Assembly: GCF_032678705.1 (NCBI RefSeq)
Contig: NZ_JAVTSS010000001.1
Coordinates: 1,550,001 to 1,614,000 of the forward strand
DNA from: Pedobacter frigiditerrae
GTDB lineage: Bacteria; Bacteroidota; Bacteroidia; Sphingobacteriales; Sphingobacteriaceae
Length of the DNA stretch: 64,000 nt
Reading direction: 5' to 3'
Made by a program: the position numbers and the translations under genes
The notes under the pieces: model-generated
Seen by the model: the letters and a program-made list of their open reading frames with translations, nothing else
Database searches by the model: none
What the model was told of the DNA's origin: nothing
In this document: positions 60,693-64,000 of the stretch, in pieces
How the letters are laid out: each line of letters opens with the position of its first letter
How positions within the stretch are numbered: position 1 is the stretch's first letter

Positions 60693-61433
60693 ATGACTTT
60701 ATCTAATACGCTTGAAATCTGCGCTAATTCATTTTCTTCAGCCCTTGAAGCGGAAAAAGGTGGCGCAAACCGTGTTGAGCTTTGTGAAAATATGGCTGAA
60801 GGCGGAACAACTCCTAGTTATGCTCAAATCAAATTGTGTAAGAAAAAGCTAAATATTCAAGTTTGGCCAATCATTCGTCCACGAGGTGGAGATTTTTTAT
60901 ACAGTAATGATGAATTCGAGCTGATAAAAGAAGACATCAAAATCTGTAAATCATTAAACTGCGATGGTGTTGTAACTGGTATTTTGTTAGCCAATGGCGA
61001 AATAGACAAAATACGCTGTGCTGAGCTTATAGATTTGGCAAAACCAATGCCTGTTTCCTTCCATAGGGCTTTTGACATGAGTAATGATTTGGAAAAAGCT
61101 TTAGAAGATTTAATTGAATTGGGTTTTGTAAGGGTTTTAACTTCCGGTGGTGCAAATAATGCTGTTGAAGGTATTAAAGCTATAGCTGAATTGGTCAAAC
61201 TAGCAAATGGCAGAATAGAAATCATGCCAGGAGCTGGAATAAATCCTAATAATATTCAAGAAATTGCAACCCAAACATGTGCTATAAACTTCCATTCATC
61301 TGCTAGATTATTTGTTAAAAGTAAAATGGAATATCGCAATCAAACAACCAAAATGGGAAGTATTGAAGATGAATATCAATACCAACAAACTTCAGCAGAA
61401 TTGGTTAAAAAAATGATAGAACAACTAGGATGA
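60693..61433 (+). CDS. cutC: CutC family protein
   Basis: 246 residues, TIM-barrel. N-terminus LEICANSFSSALEAEKGGAN and ENMAEGGTTPS, then IRPRGGDFLYS, VVTGILLANGEID, SFHRAFDMSND, RVLTSGGAN and IMPGAGINPNN. Called copper homeostasis protein; direct copper role is disputed in several bacteria. It follows glycosylasparaginase by 12 nt. Confidence 0.93.
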   Translation: MTLSNTLEICANSFSSALEAEKGGANRVELCENMAEGGTTPSYAQIKLCKKKLNIQVWPIIRPRGGDFLYSNDEFELIKEDIKICKSLNCDGVVTGILLANGEIDKIRCAELIDLAKPMPVSFHRAFDMSNDLEKALEDLIELGFVRVLTSGGANNAVEGIKAIAELVKLANGRIEIMPGAGINPNNIQEIATQTCAINFHSSARLFVKSKMEYRNQTTKMGSIEDEYQYQQTSAELVKKMIEQLG

Positions 61434-61447
61434 TTTTTTATTGCTTA

Positions 61448-61490
61448 CGTCATTGCGAGGATCGATTTTTCATCGTCCGAAGCAATCTGC
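61448..61490. repeat. GTCATTGCGAG half-element after cutC
   Basis: Begins CGTCATTGCGAGG 14 nt after the cutC stop, carries an internal GATCGAT-TTTTC-ATCGTC stem, ends AAGCAATCTGC. It aligns with 3993-4056 without that copy's extra hairpin. Confidence 0.55.
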
Positions 61491-61562
61491 TTTGAGCGTA
61501 GGACAATTATTTATAAACTATAGTGTGTTGAGGTATTACCGACAGAAATTAATTAAAGTTTA

Positions 61563-61582
61563 GGCAGGTGGAGACACCAGCC
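61563..61582 (+). repeat. GNRA-loop hairpin before the small exported gene
   Basis: GGCAGGTGGAGACACCAGCC folds with GGC/GCC and GGTG/CACC pairs around a GAGA loop. It is 23 nt before the ATG at 61606. Related to 17211-17230 on the other strand. Confidence 0.45.
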
Positions 61583-61605
61583 GATAAAACTACAAAAACC
61601 ATAAA

Positions 61606-62052
61606 ATGAAAAAATTAAACATCCTCATAATTCTTCTCACATTTGCATTTATTGCCAATGCTCAAACCGGCAAACCAAAAGCCCCAGAATTTGCATTGGG
61701 AACTTTTACTGATGATTACGGAATAAGTTATACAATAAATGATACGCTTTGGGTTCAAAATCCCAAAACAAAATACCATATCATAAAGTGGAACCCTGAA
61801 AAGCAATACCTAGTCGCTAAAAATGATGTTGGAAACAAAACCGATGGCCATAAATATACTCGTATCGATTACATGATATTTACTGGAATGGCACCATACC
61901 TATGGGGTTTTTGCTTAACAGCTTATGATGCCGAAACTGATGCTATTGCTGAGCAAACTGCTTCAGCTGATAGACAAAATCCTAAAAAAGGTTGCAATGG
62001 TTATCCTTTTTCTAGAATGAAAAAAATTGAAATAAAACCCTCTACAAACTAA
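61606..62052 (+). CDS. Small exported hypothetical protein
   Basis: 148 residues, signal peptide about 1-19 (MKKLNILIILLTFAFIANAQ). The mature part has two aromatic-rich halves (GTFTDDYGISYTINDTLW; KYTRIDYMIFTGMAPYLWGF) and two cysteines. Not recognised; seen as a Bacteroidota type of small secreted protein. 3 nt before the second GH92, so co-transcribed with it; a role near glycan handling is only context. Confidence 0.75.
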   Translation: MKKLNILIILLTFAFIANAQTGKPKAPEFALGTFTDDYGISYTINDTLWVQNPKTKYHIIKWNPEKQYLVAKNDVGNKTDGHKYTRIDYMIFTGMAPYLWGFCLTAYDAETDAIAEQTASADRQNPKKGCNGYPFSRMKKIEIKPSTN

Positions 62053-62055
62053 ATA

Positions 62056-64000
62056 ATGAAGTTTTCTAAAATACTTACTGCCATCTTGCTATTTGTAAGT
62101 TTTGCAAATGCCCAAACCAAAAGAGATTATAATCAATATGTAAATCCATTTATTGGTACTGGTGGTCACGGTCATACTTATCCTGGCCCTGCGTTGCCGT
62201 TCGGGATGATACAACCTGGACCAGATACAAGATTAGAAGGTTGGGATGGCTGTTCTGGTTATCATTATACCGATAATACGATTTACGGATTTTCGCAAAC
62301 TCATTTAAGCGGAACAGGAATTCCAGATTATTGTGATTTTTTGTTTATGCCAACAGTTGGGAAACCTCAATTTATAAACACACAGTATGCTTCTCCTTTT
62401 CAAAAGAAAAATGAAAAAGCCAGTACTGGTTATTACAGCACTTTATTAGATAAGTACAACGTTAAAGCCGAAATTACCGCTACAAGACGTTCTGGATTGT
62501 ACAAATTCACTTATCCAAAATCTAACGAAGCAAATGTCATTATCGATTTAAAACACAGAGATAAGGTTTTAGACAGTTGGATTGAAGTTGTTAACGACAG
62601 GGAAATTAAAGGTTATAGAAAATCGAAAGCTTGGGCAACTGGACAAGAGTTGTATTTCCACGTTCGTTATAACAAACCTTTCAAATCTTACGGAATTGTA
62701 GTTGATGATGAATTGAAGCCAGGAATTAAAAAAGCAAAAGGAACAAACATCAAGTTATACATACAGTTTGCTACCGGCGACCAAGAAGCAATTCTATCTA
62801 GAGTTGCCATTTCTGCTGTTGATGATAAGGGCGCATTAAAAAATTTAGATGCTGAAATTGATGGATTTGACTTTGCAAAAGTCTTAGCTAAAGCTAAAAT
62901 TGCTTGGAACAAGGAGCTCTCTAAAATTGATGCAGAAAGCACTAATAAAAAACAATTAACTACTTTTTATACTGCACTTTACCATAGTTTACTTAATCCA
63001 AATTTGTATATGGATGTTGATGGTAAATACCGTGGGTTAGACAATAAAATTCATACCGCAAAAGACTTTGAATATTTCACTGTTTTCTCTTTGTGGGATA
63101 CTTATAGAACTGAAAATCCATTGCTCACATTAATCGATAAAAAACACACTTTAGATTTTATCAAAACCTTTTTAGCCATGCACCAACAAGGCGGACAATT
63201 ACCGATTTGGCCTTTAGCTAACGATGAAACATTTTGTATGATTGGCAATCACGCTATTCCGGTAATTACTGATGGGTATGCAAAAGGTATTAGAGGTTTT
63301 GATACAAAACTTGCTTTAGAAGCGATGAAACACGCAGTAAATCGCAAACAATTTGGCATAGATATTTACGCAAAAAATGGTGCAGTATTAGCTGATATAG
63401 AACACGAAAGCGCTTCTAAAACAGTAGAATATGCTTATGATGACTGGTGTATTGCACAGTTTGCAAAAATGATTGGTGCAGAGGCTGATTATCAGACCTA
63501 CATCACTAGAGCCCAAAACTGGAAGAATGTTTATGACCCATCAACTGGGCATATTAGAGCTAGAAATAATGGTGGTTGGTGGAAACCCTTTAACCCAACA
63601 GAGGTAAATAATAATTATACCGAAGGTAATTCGTGGCATTACAGTTTTAGTACCCAACAAGACATTAATGGGCATATAGATTTGATGGGTGGAGAGAAAA
63701 TTTATCAAGCAAAGCTAGATGAATTGTTTACTACGAAACAAGGCTTAACTGGTCGTGACCAAAGTGATATTACAGGTTTAATTGGTCAATATGCTCACGG
63801 AAATGAGCCAAGTCACCACATGGCCTATCTTTTTAATTTCACCTCACATCCTGAAAAAACGCAGTATTATATCAACAAAATAATGAATGAGCAGTATCAT
63901 GACCAGCCTGATGGTTTGTCTGGAAATGAAGATTGCGGACAAATGAGTGCTTGGTTAGTGATGAGTGCGATGGGAATTTATCCAGTTTCACCAGGAAACA
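62056..64000 (+). CDS. GH92 alpha-mannosidase, 3' end outside the window
   Basis: Starts at ATG 62056 and stays open to the edge; about 648 codons visible. Signal peptide MKFSKILTAILLFVSFANAQ, then NQYVNPFIGTGGHGHTYPGP, FSQTHLSGTGIPDY and near the end HGNEPSHHMAYLFN and SGNEDCGQMSAW, the GH92 signatures. It differs clearly from the copy at 31236-33521, so the two are not recent duplicates. It follows the small exported gene by 3 nt. Confidence 0.94.
   Translation, partial: MKFSKILTAILLFVSFANAQTKRDYNQYVNPFIGTGGHGHTYPGPALPFGMIQPGPDTRLEGWDGCSGYHYTDNTIYGFSQTHLSGTGIPDYCDFLFMPTVGKPQFINTQYASPFQKKNEKASTGYYSTLLDKYNVKAEITATRRSGLYKFTYPKSNEANVIIDLKHRDKVLDSWIEVVNDREIKGYRKSKAWATGQELYFHVRYNKPFKSYGIVVDDELKPGIKKAKGTNIKLYIQFATGDQEAILSRVAISAVDDKGALKNLDAEIDGFDFAKVLAKAKIAWNKELSKIDAESTNKKQLTTFYTALYHSLLNPNLYMDVDGKYRGLDNKIHTAKDFEYFTVFSLWDTYRTENPLLTLIDKKHTLDFIKTFLAMHQQGGQLPIWPLANDETFCMIGNHAIPVITDGYAKGIRGFDTKLALEAMKHAVNRKQFGIDIYAKNGAVLADIEHESASKTVEYAYDDWCIAQFAKMIGAEADYQTYITRAQNWKNVYDPSTGHIRARNNGGWWKPFNPTEVNNNYTEGNSWHYSFSTQQDINGHIDLMGGEKIYQAKLDELFTTKQGLTGRDQSDITGLIGQYAHGNEPSHHMAYLFNFTSHPEKTQYYINKIMNEQYHDQPDGLSGNEDCGQMSAWLVMSAMGIYPVSPGN

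Noticed and set aside
1..64000. CRISPR array, rRNA or tRNA genes
   Set aside because: No regularly spaced repeats with unique spacers; no cloverleaf or rRNA-like sequence noticed on either strand. The dispersed hairpins are not regularly spaced.

Overview
The window looks like ordinary chromosome from a low-GC (mid-30s % by eye) member of the Bacteroidota, most likely Sphingobacteriaceae close to Pedobacter. This rests on protein family content: two GH92 alpha-mannosidases, a TM-anchored alpha-2-macroglobulin with PbpC, a Bacteroidota-type MnmA, an RRM protein and LacI-controlled glycan genes. It also rests on upstream motifs matching the Bacteroidota -7 box TAnnTTTG and on dense short palindromic repeats between genes. 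I see no rRNA, tRNA, CRISPR array, transposase or prophage. About 56 protein genes are supported; one is cut at each end (an Ohr peroxidase at the left, a GH92 at the right).

Layout. 1-5.8 kb: ohr, bioB, two unrelated Mg transporters (mgtE, corA), a WbqC-like protein and a repeat-filled gap. 5.8-18.6 kb: mostly housekeeping genes, namely a lipid A-type acyltransferase, a GT2 glycosyltransferase, aroQ-tlpA, xerD facing prmC, ribD, a DMT transporter, a YigZ protein, a nucleoside phosphorylase, galM-DUF1398 divergent from galK, a TrmH methyltransferase and a YdeI-type protein. 18.6-24.2 kb: a three-subunit PaoABC-like molybdenum oxidoreductase, an S66 carboxypeptidase and a small lipoprotein. 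24.3-27.6 kb: topB and a PL14-like lipoprotein. 27.6-31.1 kb: an ATP-grasp / alpha-E / transglutaminase operon. 31.2-36 kb: GH92 divergent from a LacI regulator, then mnmA. 36-42.1 kb: a 5'-nucleotidase split into two swapped genes, an M90 peptidase, a GPx and topA. 42.2-51.5 kb: two small unknowns, then alpha-2-macroglobulin and pbpC. 51.5-56.3 kb: an ether-lipid pair (lysoplasmalogenase and an AGMO-like enzyme), an RRM protein, DUF421, and a BLUF / YjbR / queuosine-precursor-transporter operon. 56.4-64 kb: an MFS pump, then a run from methionine aminotransferase through omega-amidase, glycosylasparaginase and cutC to a second GH92.

Genes that seem to work together are: the aminotransferase and omega-amidase (making transamination irreversible); glycosylasparaginase and GH92 (taking apart mannose-type N-glycopeptides); the AGMO-like enzyme and lysoplasmalogenase (ether lipid breakdown); alpha-2-macroglobulin and PbpC (periplasmic protease trapping and peptidoglycan repair); and the ATP-grasp trio (probable peptide-like product of unknown structure, here without its usual Anbu protease).

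The most unusual structure is in the short repeats. A family of GTCA-bounded hairpins occurs almost only just downstream of stop codons. Two copies contain a similar ~21-nt hairpin that other copies in this window lack, and repeat sequence also appears to lie in frame inside prmC.
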